Assembly: GCA_964553255.1 (NCBI GenBank)
Contig: CAZKJS010000017.1
Span: 1-33,083 of the forward strand
From: JAQUCI01 sp964553255
Lineage (GTDB): Bacteria; Bacillota_I; Bacilli_A; Erysipelotrichales; Erysipelotrichaceae
Direction of reading: 5' to 3'
Length of the DNA stretch: 33,083 nt
A model generated the notes under the pieces. That model ran no database searches and had not been told where the DNA came from. It worked only from the letters and a program-made list of their open reading frames with translations. Shown piece by piece: positions 23,818-32,341 of this stretch. Position 1 is the first letter of the stretch; the number at the start of each line of letters is the position of its first letter. A program made the position numbers and the translations under genes.

Positions 23818-24179
23818 ATGAAAAAACTATCATGGTAATTGATGAAATAAATGATAAGAAAATAAACAAAGCGATCACCGAATTTCAAAATCAAGAAGCA
23901 CGCTCATTAGGATCTACCGACATAGCCCAAGTTGCCAAAGCAGCGTTTGAAGGTAGGGTTGAAACATTATTGATCGAAGAGAACGCACATGTCTATGGTA
24001 AGATGGATCTTAACTCAGGTAAGATTGAGTTCATGAATGATCTTGAAGCGGACAATAATGATATATTGGATGATCTAGCTGAAATGGTTATGCTTAAAGG
24101 TGGTAAAGTTTTAGTTGTTTCAAAAGACAAGTTGTTAAGTTCAACCGGATTAGCAGCGATATTTAGATACAACATGTAA
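23818..24179 (+). pseudogene. Truncated baeRF-family (ribosome hibernation factor-like) gene remnant
   Basis: A good ribosome site (AAGGAGA) and ATG 23818 are present, but that frame reads only MKKLSW before TAA. From ATG 23832, in another frame, 115 residues continue: AKAAFEGRVETLLIEE, DILDDLAEMVMLKGGKVLVVSK and the ending STGLAAIFRYNM. This matches the C-terminal domain (eL30-like) of bacterial release-factor-like proteins (baeRF, the group that includes Balon), which are normally about 350-380 residues. So the N-terminal and middle domains appear to be missing and the start was joined to the C-terminal part. It could still yield a small protein by reinitiation (the ATG at 23832 overlaps the MKKLSW stop region), but no separate ribosome site is seen. 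The family match is from memory of its C-terminal motifs. Confidence 0.6.
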
Positions 24180-24217
24180 AGATAAAACTACTTTTAAGTA
24201 TAGTCTCAAGTTATTTA

Positions 24218-24247
24218 TTGCATGATTTGTTGTTAATTTGGTATAAA
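24218..24247 (+). promoter_or_regulatory. Promoter of the two-repeat membrane protein operon
   Basis: TTGCAT (24218-24223), 18 bp, TATAAA (24242-24247), about 20 bp before the start codon at 24267. Confidence 0.5.
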
Positions 24248-24266
24248 TAGACTATGGAGATATTTC

Positions 24267-25529
24267 ATGAAGATAAGATCATTTTTAAACAGCACTTCAT
24301 CAAATCGTAAACATATTCTATTATTACTGATTTATCCGCTTATGTGTTTCATAATGGCTTTTTTAAACAATGATGGTGGCTTTAATGGTTTATATCAAAT
24401 CATCACATCACCAGCATTACTTATCCAAGATGCCCTTGCAGTAGGGGGTATTAGTGGTGCCCTACTAAATGTTGGTATCATTGCGCTATTTAATATCTTG
24501 TTACTTGTTAAGCTTGATGTTAGTTTTAATGGCATGTTATTAGCGGCGTTTTTTACCGTCTTTGGTTTTTCTTTTATGGGTATGAATGTTTATAATATTT
24601 TACCGATTTACTTGGGTGGTTACTTATATAGTTTGTATGCTAAAAGACCATTTAAGAATATTGTATTAGTATCAATATTCGCAGCTTGTTTATCGCCGAT
24701 TGTATCACATAGTTTCTTTGGCTTTGACTTAAATACAATGATGGCATTATTGCTTTCAGTTGTGAAAGGAGCAGCCCTTGGCTTTTTTATTGTCCCTTTA
24801 GGATCAAGTATGTTACGTTTTCATGAGGGGTTTAATCTATACAATATTGGCTTTACTTCCGGCATTGTGGCTATAGTGTATGCTTCAGTTTATCGTTCTT
24901 TTTTTGGACCAATTCAGTTTGCTGGTAACTTAGTAGATGAATCTTCATTGGTTATCGTAGCTTTAGTATTTATAACATCAATACATTTGATCTTGTTAAG
25001 CTTTATTGTTGAGAAAAATCCAGTTACAAAGTTTAAAGATATAATAAAAAGCAGTGGTCGTTTAGTTAGCGATTTCACATCATCAGCAAGTCTTGGTGCT
25101 AGTTTCTTAAATATGGGCTTGCTTGGAATATTTAGTATGATAGTTGTTATAGGTTTAAAAGGTTCATTTAGTGGTCCTGTTGTTACTGGTATTTATACGG
25201 TGCTTGGTTTTGGCGCATTTGGTAAACATTTATTTAATTGTATACCAGTAATACTAGGTGGTGTATTAGCGGCGACGCTATTAGGATATGAGCTTAGTAG
25301 TGCAGCTACTGTAGTACCAGTATTATTTGTGACAACTATTGCTCCAATTGCTGGTGTTTATGGGGTGTTTTGGGGAATGATAGCTGGTTTTTTACATGTT
25401 GTTATCGTTGCCCAATTTGGTGGGTTTAATGCAGGAATGAACTTATATAATAATGGTTTTACTGGTGGTATTGTGGCTGGGTTACTTGTACCAATCATTA
25501 ATACTTTAAGGAGGAAAACACATGAGTGA
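24267..25529 (+). CDS. Multi-pass membrane protein with internal duplication (probably DUF1576)
   Basis: A 420-residue polytopic membrane protein, about 10-12 hydrophobic spans. The two halves (about 60-205 and 276-415) are similar: GFSFMGMNVYNILPIYLGGYL matches GFGAFGKHLFNCIPVILGGVL, and GFNLYNIGFTSGIVAI matches GMNLYNNGFTGGIVAG (read in parts). Duplicated membrane halves are typical of transporters and channels. The profile fits DUF1576, a family with no assigned substrate; I am fairly but not fully sure of the name. ATG 24267 follows GGAG (24255-24258). Its end overlaps the next small gene by 8 bp, indicating coupled translation. Confidence 0.75.
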   Translation: MKIRSFLNSTSSNRKHILLLLIYPLMCFIMAFLNNDGGFNGLYQIITSPALLIQDALAVGGISGALLNVGIIALFNILLLVKLDVSFNGMLLAAFFTVFGFSFMGMNVYNILPIYLGGYLYSLYAKRPFKNIVLVSIFAACLSPIVSHSFFGFDLNTMMALLLSVVKGAALGFFIVPLGSSMLRFHEGFNLYNIGFTSGIVAIVYASVYRSFFGPIQFAGNLVDESSLVIVALVFITSIHLILLSFIVEKNPVTKFKDIIKSSGRLVSDFTSSASLGASFLNMGLLGIFSMIVVIGLKGSFSGPVVTGIYTVLGFGAFGKHLFNCIPVILGGVLAATLLGYELSSAATVVPVLFVTTIAPIAGVYGVFWGMIAGFLHVVIVAQFGGFNAGMNLYNNGFTGGIVAGLLVPIINTLRRKTHE

Positions 25530-25872
25530 TAGAATTAGAAAGATAACACGACTTATCGATGAGATGTCAAGGATCTTATTATCAAATAACGCTTCTAGTC
25601 TTGATATCAAACTCCAATATAATGATAGCGCTGTTGAGATAATGTTTTATCATTACCAAAACACAATGAGTGATAAAAGACTACAAGAAATAAATGAAAC
25701 GTTAAACAAACCTCATCGTTTTGAATTAGAAAATTATTACTGGACTTTAGTTGGTGAAACGGATGTAGATCAAAGTTTGCAGTTATTGGGAGGACTAATC
25801 GATAAAGCAACAGTGGAGAGGATTGGATCGGATGTTTCTATAAGATTAGTTAGAGAAACAAAAAATGAGTAA
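25522..25872 (+). CDS. Small conserved-looking cytoplasmic protein, unknown function
   Basis: A 116-residue soluble protein; I do not recognise a family. It has no signal peptide or membrane segment. The profile is alternating helices and strands (RIRKITRLIDEMSRILL, SLDIKLQYNDSAVEIMFY, LQLLGGLIDKATVERIG) and net charge is mixed. AAGGAGG (25508-25514) lies at normal distance from ATG 25522. It overlaps the end of the membrane protein gene by 8 bp, so it probably serves as a partner or regulator of that protein, by analogy with coupled small subunits. Confidence 0.7.
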   Translation: MSDRIRKITRLIDEMSRILLSNNASSLDIKLQYNDSAVEIMFYHYQNTMSDKRLQEINETLNKPHRFELENYYWTLVGETDVDQSLQLLGGLIDKATVERIGSDVSIRLVRETKNE

Positions 25873-26017
25873 GGGTTTATTCGCTTATTCACTGTAACTT
25901 AATTGAAGAGTTTGAAACAAGTGCAAAAATGCATATTTAAATCAAGAGATCTTATGAGAATGATTTCGATACTATTAGTAAACTATAAATAAAAAATATT
26001 CATCATTAATAGAAACA

Positions 26018-26075
26018 AAAAACCATGATTGAGATTTAAGCATAATAGCTTGATCTATAGCTATGGTTTTTATGT
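26018..26075. terminator. Long imperfect hairpin, probable bidirectional terminator
   Basis: Outer stem AAAAACCAT (26018-26026) with ATGGTTTTT (26063-26071); inside it GATTTAAGC can pair with GCTTGATC with one bulge. A run of A lies before and T after, so it can end transcripts from both the small gene at 25522 and the convergent lipoprotein gene. The rest of 25873-26148 shows no gene. Confidence 0.55.
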
Positions 26076-26148
26076 TAATAATATTAAATTTGAAAAGCTA
26101 TACACAATCATTCATATAATAATATGAGAAATATATAGTTCATGATAA

Positions 26149-26733
26149 CTATTCTAATTCACTCAATTTACCGCTTCCAATGATAGCACCATTGTAAACA
26201 TAGTTAACTACAACATCCATGTTTTCACTAAGTACGCCGTTAAACATTTGATACATTCCACCATACATATAAAACAGGATAGCTAGAAATGATTCTATAA
26301 ATCCAACTTCTGATGCATTCATTTCTAAGGTAAACACCGTTAAGTCATTATTATAACTTATCGATTTTATTGTTTGTATGTCTTCTTCTGCCATTATTTC
26401 AGTTATTGCTTCATCAATGGTGGTCTTCATCTCTTGTAGAAATTCATCGTGTGTTGCTTTTGGCATTGTAATAGTTATGGTTTCATTTACTTCATCAACT
26501 ACTACACTCATACCTTCTTCTGTTTCTTCAATAAAAGAGTAAGGATCGAATTCTTCTCCTCCCTCTGTAAAATTGTAGAAGAACGCAAAGGGAATGACGA
26601 TATCAACTGTTAGTAAGCTTTCATCAATTCCAATTGGATCATCTTTGGGGATATTGATTTCTTCATCAACTTTCGCACCACAACCAGACAATAACAAAAT
26701 GAAAACCAAAGATATTATAATACTTTTTTTCAT
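26149..26733 (-). CDS. Small lipoprotein of unknown function
   Basis: A 194-residue secreted lipoprotein. The signal peptide ends in LLSGC with lipidated Cys18. The mature part is acidic (VDEEINIPKDDPIG) and alternates strands and helices (MSVVVDEVNETITITMPKATHDEFLQEMKT in parts; SISYNNDLTVFTLEMNASE). The C-terminal stretch FLAILFYMYGGMYQMF is hydrophobic but short. No family is recognised; many small Gram-positive lipoproteins of this size remain unassigned. Ribosome site AAGGAGG precedes the ATG. It is alone between the hairpin at 26018 and a non-coding region. Confidence 0.8.
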   Translation of the reverse strand: MKKSIIISLVFILLLSGCGAKVDEEINIPKDDPIGIDESLLTVDIVIPFAFFYNFTEGGEEFDPYSFIEETEEGMSVVVDEVNETITITMPKATHDEFLQEMKTTIDEAITEIMAEEDIQTIKSISYNNDLTVFTLEMNASEVGFIESFLAILFYMYGGMYQMFNGVLSENMDVVVNYVYNGAIIGSGKLSELE

Positions 26734-27067
26734 AAAACCTCCTTATTGATTTAGAAAAAATAGTGTATTTATTTGGTGTCGTAATTAAGCTAAACACTAT
26801 CCAAAAAAAATCTTATATAGCAATATTATCGCTTACAATACCAAACATTCTTATATTGATAATATCAATAATTACCAGAAAAGATAACAAAAAGGTATTA
26901 TTGATAAATGTTGTTAGTCATGAAAATTTTATTCTTCTTTATGCATAAGTAATACTTGTGAAAGGTATAGGGGTATCATGATTTGCATCAGATAGGTAAT
27001 TTTAAAGCAATAAATAAATACTAGTTGTTTGAAAAAGGAAGAACATTCAATAAAGGCAAGTTAAAAT
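26734..27067. other. Intergenic region without a supported gene
   Basis: About 330 bp between the lipoprotein start and the tRNA terminator. One 61-codon GTG frame (26763-26948) lacks a ribosome site and any recognisable motif, so I do not call it. No tRNA, repeat or riboswitch was seen here; it holds the lipoprotein promoter on the minus strand, whose boxes are not clear. Confidence 0.5.
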
Positions 27068-27096
27068 CAAAAAAAGCCCTTAGTTATGAAGGACTT
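27068..27096 (-). terminator. Terminator after tRNA-Trp
   Basis: On the minus strand an 8-bp stem (AAGTCCTT with AAGGGCTT, one T-G pair, loop CATAACT) is followed by seven T. It stands 10 bp beyond the tRNA 3' end. Confidence 0.8.
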
Positions 27097-27106
27097 ACTC
27101 AGTTTA

Positions 27107-27180
27107 TGGCAGGGGTGACAAGAATTGAACTCGCATCCACGGTTTTGGAGACCGCTGTACTACCATTGTACTACACCCCT
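27107..27180 (-). tRNA. tRNA-Trp (anticodon CCA)
   Basis: 74 nt including an encoded CCA (TGG at 27107-27109 on the plus strand). Acceptor stem AGGGGTG/CACCCCT, discriminator G, and anticodon loop CTCCAAA with CCA. It reads UGG only; together with real TGA stops nearby this supports the standard genetic code. A promoter TTGAAA (27223-27218), 17 bp, TATTAT (27200-27195) on the minus strand precedes it, and a terminator follows. Confidence 0.95.
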
Positions 27181-27194
27181 AGATTTGCTTAATC

Positions 27195-27223
27195 ATAATA
27201 ACATATGAACAGTTTGATTTCAA
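27195..27223 (-). promoter_or_regulatory. Promoter of tRNA-Trp
   Basis: On the minus strand TTGAAA (27223-27218), 17-bp spacer, TATTAT (27200-27195), placing the start a few bases before the tRNA 5' end. Confidence 0.6.
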
Positions 27224-27286
27224 TTGATTTTAGGCGGTATTGTTAATTAATCAGTGATAAAGTATGATTAAACAAGGAGGTCAATC

Positions 27287-28180
27287 ATGAATGATATAAT
27301 CGATAATATTCAAGAAACAGATAATGTATTTATACAGTTCATCAAGACGATCCAGGATAATTTGATCAATATCTTAACGGCTTTGTTTATGATCGCTGTA
27401 TTTGCGATATTAGCGAAGCTTATCTTAAATCAACTTAGTAAATATACAGCTAAAACGATTGAGAAAGCTAAAGCTAATCCTGATGAACAAAAAGGTAGAC
27501 AGATCATTACGGCTATGACCATGTTAAGAAGTGTTGGTCGTTATGGTATCTACTTTGTCTTTATCGCTTTAGTGCTTTATCAATTAGGCTTTGGTAATGT
27601 TATGGGTAATCTATTAGTCACTGCTGGTTTTGGTAGTTTGGCAATATCATTTGGCGCACAAAGTGTTGTTAAGGATGTTGTTACTGGGTTTTTTATGATG
27701 TTTGAGCGACAGTATGCGGTTGGTGATTTTGTTAAGATTGGTGAATTTGAAGGTACGGTTACATCTATTGCTATGCGTGTAACGTATCTTAGAAACTTTA
27801 AGGGTCAAAAGATAATCATACCTAATGGTACGATCGCTAATGTCATTAATTACACTAATGAATTTAATACAGCGGTTATTGTAGTGCCTACACCTTATGA
27901 GGCTGATACTAAAAAAATGATAGCGTTGATACAGGAAGTGCTTGATGATTATTATAAGGAAAGTAGTGAGTTGTTTGTTGAAGCACCAAGAGTAACGGGG
28001 TTAAGCAATTTCAATGCTTCAAGTGTTGACTTAACCGTAGTTGGAAGAGTTAAAGCGCTAAATCAATGGCAGGTTGAAAGAGAGATGCGTTTATTGATCA
28101 AAGAACGCTTTGATAAAGAAGGTATTAGAATTCCTTATCAACAAGTAGTATTACATACAAAAAAGGATGAAGAGGCATAA
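27287..28180 (+). CDS. Small-conductance mechanosensitive channel (MscS family)
   Basis: A 297-residue membrane channel that opens on membrane tension and relieves osmotic pressure. Three hydrophobic spans are visible (about 30-50, 80-102, 105-135). The pore helix has GNLLVTAGFGSLAISFGAQSVVKDVVTGFF (parts: AGFGSLAISFGAQ), matching the Gly/Ala-packed TM3 of MscS. The beta domain has YAVGDFVKIGEFEGTV and IPNGTIANVINYT (the P-N motif). ATG 27287 follows AAGGAGG. Length is normal for the family. Its stop lies inside a small hairpin (28170-28190). Confidence 0.93.
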   Translation: MNDIIDNIQETDNVFIQFIKTIQDNLINILTALFMIAVFAILAKLILNQLSKYTAKTIEKAKANPDEQKGRQIITAMTMLRSVGRYGIYFVFIALVLYQLGFGNVMGNLLVTAGFGSLAISFGAQSVVKDVVTGFFMMFERQYAVGDFVKIGEFEGTVTSIAMRVTYLRNFKGQKIIIPNGTIANVINYTNEFNTAVIVVPTPYEADTKKMIALIQEVLDDYYKESSELFVEAPRVTGLSNFNASSVDLTVVGRVKALNQWQVEREMRLLIKERFDKEGIRIPYQQVVLHTKKDEEA

Positions 28181-28190
28181 ATTGCCTCTT
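28170..28190 (+). terminator. Small hairpin at the MscS stop codon
   Basis: AAGAGGCA (28170-28177) pairs with TGCCTCTT (28183-28190) around the TAA stop in the loop. The T-tail is weak, so it may be a partial terminator before nifJ. Confidence 0.5.
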
Positions 28191-28264
28191 TGTAAGGTAT
28201 AGCAATATATAAGCTTTTAGATTATAATAAGAATGTTGAAAGATACATTTTAGGAGGTATAAAC

Positions 28265-31200
28265 ATGGCAAAAGTATTCATGTCAATGGATGGTAATAGC
28301 GCTACATCACATGTGGCTTATGCGTTTACTGAAGTTGCGTGTATCTACCCGATCACTCCTTCTTCACCGATGGCAGAAGTGATCGATGTTTGGGCATCAC
28401 AAGGTAGAAAGAACCTATTTGGTTCAGCAGTCAAAGTAGTAGAGATGCAATCAGAAGCTGGTGCTGCTGGTGCTGTGCATGGCGTATTACAAAGTGGTTC
28501 ATTAGCCAGCACTTACACTGCATCACAAGGCTTATTATTAATGTTACCGAATATTTATAAATGGGTTGGTGAGTTGTTGCCAGCAGTTCTTCACGTTTCT
28601 GCTCGTTCTATCGCTACCAGATCATTATCAATCTTTGGTGATCACCAAGACATCTATGCCGCTCGTCAAACCGGTGTAACGATGATCTGTTCTCATTCGG
28701 TTCAAGAAGCTATGGATTTAGCGGGTGTTGCTCATTTATCGGCAATCAAAGCTTCAGTTCCAGTTCTTCATTTCTTTGATGGTTTCCGTACATCTCATGA
28801 GATTCAAAAGATTGAAGTCATGGATACTAAAGTTTTAGGTAGTTTGATCGATCAAGAAGCACTTGAAAAATTCCGTGCTCGGGCATTAAATCCACATACT
28901 AACCCAGTCACAAGAGGTGGTGCTGAAAACGACGACATCTATTTCCAAGGTCGTGAAGCTCAAAATACACATTATAGTGGTGTTGCTGGGGTTGTTGCTG
29001 ATTACATGGCTAAGATCAGTGAAGTTACTGGTCGTCATTATGCTCCGTTTACTTATTATGGTGCTAAAGACGCGACTAGAGTTATCGTTGCTATGGGTAG
29101 TGTTACTGAAACTATCCAAGAAGTTATCGATGTATTAGTAGCTAAGGGTGAAAAAGTTGGTCTTGTTAAAGTTCATCTTTATCGTCCATTTGCGATTGAT
29201 TACTTAACAGCTGTATTACCAGAAACAGTAGAGAAAATCGCTGTATTAGATCGTACTAAAGAAATGGGTTCTCATGAACCGTTATATCTTGATGTTTATG
29301 CGGCTCTTTCTGGCTTTAAAAATGTTAAAACGATCGTTGGTGGCCGTTATGGCTTATCTAGTAAGGATACCCAACCTCGTGATATCAAAGCTGTATTTGA
29401 TCATATTGCTTCTGACAATCCATTTGATGGCTTCACAATCAGCATCAATGACGATGTTACTGGATTATCATTGACAAGTGACCCTGATTTCCATGTTGAA
29501 AATGAATACACTTCATGTTTATTCTATGGTCTTGGATCTGATGGTACGGTATCGGCTAATAAAAATGCGATCAAGATCATTGGTGATCATACTGATATGT
29601 ATTCACAGGCTTACTTTGCTTATGACTCTAAGAAAGCTGGTGGTGCAACTCGTTCTAATTTACGTTTTGGTCCTAAGCCGATCAGATCGACTTACTACAT
29701 TCAAAACGCCGATTTTATCTCTTGCTCACTTGATGCGTACTTGTTGAAATATGACATGTTACGTAACTTGAAACAAGGTGGTACTTTCTTGTTGAATACA
29801 ACCTTTACACCAGAAGAAATTGAAGCTAATTTACCTAACCGTGTAAAAGTTCAATTAGCTAAGAAAAAAGCTAAATTCTATATTATTGATGCAACAAGCA
29901 TTGCGATGGAAATTGGTATGGGTCGTCGTACTAATACGATCTTACAATCAAGTTTCTTTGCATTAAATGAAAGCATCATGCCTTATAAAGATGCACTTGA
30001 CTATATGAAGAGTGCTGCTAAGAAATCTTATGGCAACAAGGGTGAAGAAATCGTTGCGTTGAACTACAAAGCAATCGATAAAGGAAAAGAAGGATTAGTA
30101 GAGATCAAAGTAAATCCAGATTGGGCAAGTCTACCTTATAAAGGTATTAGAAAAACAACTGGTGATGAATACTTTGATGAGTTTGTACAAGAGATCAATG
30201 ATCTTAATGGTTATGACTTACCGGTATCTTCATTTATCAAACATGATGTCCTTGATGGTTCATTCCGTAACAATGTTGCATATAATGAACATCGTACAAT
30301 TGCGACTCAAGTTCCTAAATGGATTCCCGAAAACTGTATCCAATGTACTTTCTGTTCCTTTGTTTGTCCGCATGCAACAATTAGAACATTCTTACTAACC
30401 GATGAAGAAATCAGTAAAGCGCCGATGGCGTTTGATACGATCAAAGCTCTTGGTCCTAACTTAGGCGACTTGAAGTATCGTGTTCAAGTATCACCTGATA
30501 ACTGTGTTGGTTGTAGTTTATGTGCTGTTGAATGTCCAGGTAAGGGTGGCAATAAAGCGTTGGTAATGGTTGATGTTAAAGAACAATTACATGAAGCGCC
30601 ATTAGCTGACTACTTATACAAAGATGTTGAATATAAAGCTGGCTATTTTAATACTGATACCATTAAGGGTACTCAATTCTTAATGCCATATTTTGAAGTA
30701 AGTGGTGCTTGTGCTGGTTGTGGTGAAACACCTTACTATCGTTTAGTATCACAATTATTTGGTCGTGACATGCTGATCGCTAATGCGACTGGTTGTTCAT
30801 CGATTTACAGTGGTTCAACACCAAGTTCACCATTTGTTACTGATAAAAATGGTGAAGGTATTGCTTGGGCGAACTCACTATTTGAAGATAACGCTGAATA
30901 TGGCTTTGGTATGAAGGTTTCTCAAGAATACAAGACAAATCGTATCTTTGAGATCATAACTGAAACCAAAGACAAAGTAGAACCAGAATTAAAAGCATTA
31001 TTTGAAAGCTACTTAGACGCAAATGGTGATCGCAATGCTGAAAGAGCGATCGTTGATCAATTAGTTGAAAAAGTTAAAGCTAGTGCTAATAATGAAGTTA
31101 AAGAGTTATTGAAGTTTGAGCGTGATCTTGTTTCTAAATCAGTATGGATCATCGGTGGTGATGGTTGGGCTTATGATATCGGTTATGGTGGACTTGACCA

Positions 31201-31774
31201 TGTCATCGCTAATAACTTAAATGTTAATATCTTAGTATTGGATACTGAAGTATACTCAAATACTGGTGGACAAGCATCTAAGAGCTCACAAGCAGCTCAA
31301 ATAGCTAAGTTCGCTGCTGGTGGTAAAGTTACTGCTAAGAAGGACCTTGGACAGATTGCTATGGCTTATGGTCATGTTTATGTCGCAAGTATTGCAATGG
31401 GTGCTGATAGAATGCAAACAATCAAGGCTATTAAAGAAGCAGAAGCTTATAACGGCCCATCACTTATCTTAGCTTACTCACCATGTGTTGAGCATGGTAT
31501 TAAGGGTGGTTTAGCTAATCATCAACATTCACAAAAGAAAGCTGTTGAATGTGGTTATGTAACACTATATCGTTATAACCCAGCTCTTGAAACGCCGCTT
31601 AAGATTGATTCTAAGGAACCTAAATTTGAACTAATGGTTGACTTTATCACATCAGAAGTTCGTTATGGTAACTTAGTAAATGTTAATCCGGATAACGCGC
31701 AAGACTTGTATGCGAAGACTGTGGCAGATGCTCGTAAACGTTATAGTCGTTTAGTTAAGCTTGCTAAAGATTAG
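28265..31774 (+). CDS. nifJ: Pyruvate:ferredoxin (flavodoxin) oxidoreductase
   Basis: A 1169-residue single-chain enzyme that converts pyruvate and CoA to acetyl-CoA and CO2 and passes electrons to ferredoxin or flavodoxin. Order of domains: pyrimidine-binding domain with YPITPSSPMAE (N-terminus), the gamma-like and CoA regions, two 4Fe-4S ferredoxin motifs (ENCIQCTFCSFVCPHA and DNCVGCSLCAVECPGKGG), a third cluster site with GACAGCGETPYYRL, and the thiamine-diphosphate Mg-binding stretch GGDGWAYDIGYGGLDHV...LDTEVYSNTGGQ. Size matches the NifJ/POR family (about 1170). AGGAGG precedes ATG 28265. A TATAAT at 28223-28228 may be its -10. Monocistronic with a strong terminator. This oxygen-sensitive enzyme suggests an anaerobic lifestyle. 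Confidence 0.97.
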   Translation: MAKVFMSMDGNSATSHVAYAFTEVACIYPITPSSPMAEVIDVWASQGRKNLFGSAVKVVEMQSEAGAAGAVHGVLQSGSLASTYTASQGLLLMLPNIYKWVGELLPAVLHVSARSIATRSLSIFGDHQDIYAARQTGVTMICSHSVQEAMDLAGVAHLSAIKASVPVLHFFDGFRTSHEIQKIEVMDTKVLGSLIDQEALEKFRARALNPHTNPVTRGGAENDDIYFQGREAQNTHYSGVAGVVADYMAKISEVTGRHYAPFTYYGAKDATRVIVAMGSVTETIQEVIDVLVAKGEKVGLVKVHLYRPFAIDYLTAVLPETVEKIAVLDRTKEMGSHEPLYLDVYAALSGFKNVKTIVGGRYGLSSKDTQPRDIKAVFDHIASDNPFDGFTISINDDVTGLSLTSDPDFHVENEYTSCLFYGLGSDGTVSANKNAIKIIGDHTDMYSQAYFAYDSKKAGGATRSNLRFGPKPIRSTYYIQNADFISCSLDAYLLKYDMLRNLKQGGTFLLNTTFTPEEIEANLPNRVKVQLAKKKAKFYIIDATSIAMEIGMGRRTNTILQSSFFALNESIMPYKDALDYMKSAAKKSYGNKGEEIVALNYKAIDKGKEGLVEIKVNPDWASLPYKGIRKTTGDEYFDEFVQEINDLNGYDLPVSSFIKHDVLDGSFRNNVAYNEHRTIATQVPKWIPENCIQCTFCSFVCPHATIRTFLLTDEEISKAPMAFDTIKALGPNLGDLKYRVQVSPDNCVGCSLCAVECPGKGGNKALVMVDVKEQLHEAPLADYLYKDVEYKAGYFNTDTIKGTQFLMPYFEVSGACAGCGETPYYRLVSQLFGRDMLIANATGCSSIYSGSTPSSPFVTDKNGEGIAWANSLFEDNAEYGFGMKVSQEYKTNRIFEIITETKDKVEPELKALFESYLDANGDRNAERAIVDQLVEKVKASANNEVKELLKFERDLVSKSVWIIGGDGWAYDIGYGGLDHVIANNLNVNILVLDTEVYSNTGGQASKSSQAAQIAKFAAGGKVTAKKDLGQIAMAYGHVYVASIAMGADRMQTIKAIKEAEAYNGPSLILAYSPCVEHGIKGGLANHQHSQKKAVECGYVTLYRYNPALETPLKIDSKEPKFELMVDFITSEVRYGNLVNVNPDNAQDLYAKTVADARKRYSRLVKLAKD

Positions 31775-31813
31775 TAACGACTTTATATCAATCAATAGAG
31801 ATTAAAACTCAAG

Positions 31814-31845
31814 ATAAGGTATGGCTAAGCCATACCTTATTTATG
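31814..31845 (+). terminator. Terminator after nifJ
   Basis: A perfect 12-bp stem (ATAAGGTATGGC at 31814-31825, GCCATACCTTAT at 31829-31840) with loop TAA, followed by TTATG. Confidence 0.8.
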
Positions 31846-31871
31846 TTATTGCTACCACCAGTTGCGTAAAT

Positions 31872-31915
31872 TCAAGTAATACTTGATTGAAGTGCAACCA
31901 ACAACTCAATACAAT
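31872..31915 (+). promoter_or_regulatory. Promoter and operator palindrome of the XRE gene
   Basis: A perfect palindrome TCAAGTA-A-TACTTGA (31872-31886) abuts the -35 box TTGAAG (31887-31892); after 17 bp follows TACAAT (31910-31915). XRE regulators commonly bind such odd-centred dyads, so autoregulation is likely. Confidence 0.6.
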
Positions 31916-31939
31916 TTAAAATATGTAGAAAGAGGAATA

Positions 31940-32341
31940 ATGATGAGACTACCAGAAAAAATATTATATTATCGTAAGAAAGCAGGTTTATCTCAAGAAG
32001 CCTTGGCTGAGCAGATCGGGATATCGCGCCAAGCAATCAGTAAATGGGAAACAGGAGAAGCAGTACCCGAAATTAGCAAACTAGTAACGCTTGCCAAAGT
32101 GTTTAATGTTAGTGTTGACCTTTTATTATCAGAAGATGATTTAAAGGAACAACCATTTGAATCAGAAGGATTTGATAAAAGTACTAATTGGATCGATGTT
32201 TTACCTAAAACAATATCGCGTTTACTTAAAAGATACGGCTGGTTATTTGGTGTCTATTTAGCCGTCATTGGGATAGGGTTTACAGCAATAGGTACATTAG
32301 CTAAGGTTATGGTAAAAAAACATGTTTGGTTATTCACTTGA
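31940..32341 (+). CDS. XRE-family regulator with membrane segment, frame broken near the C-terminus
   Basis: A 133-residue reading frame. The N-terminal XRE helix-turn-helix is clear: LPEKILYYRKKAGLSQEALAEQIGISRQAISKWE (parts), then EISKLVTLAKVFNVSVDLLLSED. A hydrophobic span begins at YGWLFGVYLAVIGIGFTAIG. Start ATG 31940 (or 31943) follows AGAGG; an upstream frame from 31883 would cover the promoter. The frame ends early at TGA 32339 after a run of seven A (32314-32320). With one A fewer the protein would continue into the frame that ends at TAA 32480, which carries a second hydrophobic span. So this is either a recent frameshift, a phase-variable tract, or a sequencing error. Confidence 0.8.
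   Translation: MMRLPEKILYYRKKAGLSQEALAEQIGISRQAISKWETGEAVPEISKLVTLAKVFNVSVDLLLSEDDLKEQPFESEGFDKSTNWIDVLPKTISRLLKRYGWLFGVYLAVIGIGFTAIGTLAKVMVKKHVWLFT
32314..32320 (+). repeat. A7 homopolymer at the XRE frameshift
   Basis: Seven consecutive A. Loss of one A joins VMVKN to MFGYSLEIEP and restores the full-length protein, ending at 32480. Confidence 0.85.

Noticed and set aside
22886..25872. RiPP biosynthesis cluster around the SagB-like gene
   Set aside because: No cyclase, precursor peptide, protease or ABC exporter is nearby; neighbours are unrelated and in separate transcripts.
26763..26948. 61-codon GTG frame
   Set aside because: No ribosome site, no recognisable motif, and low-complexity Ile/Leu-rich composition expected from AT-rich non-coding DNA.
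28886..30398. Several small frames overlapping nifJ on both strands
   Set aside because: They lie within a well-matched conserved enzyme gene and resemble no family.
31883..31939. Longer N-terminus of the XRE gene
   Set aside because: It spans the -35/-10 boxes and has no ribosome site; ATG 31940 fits the family start.
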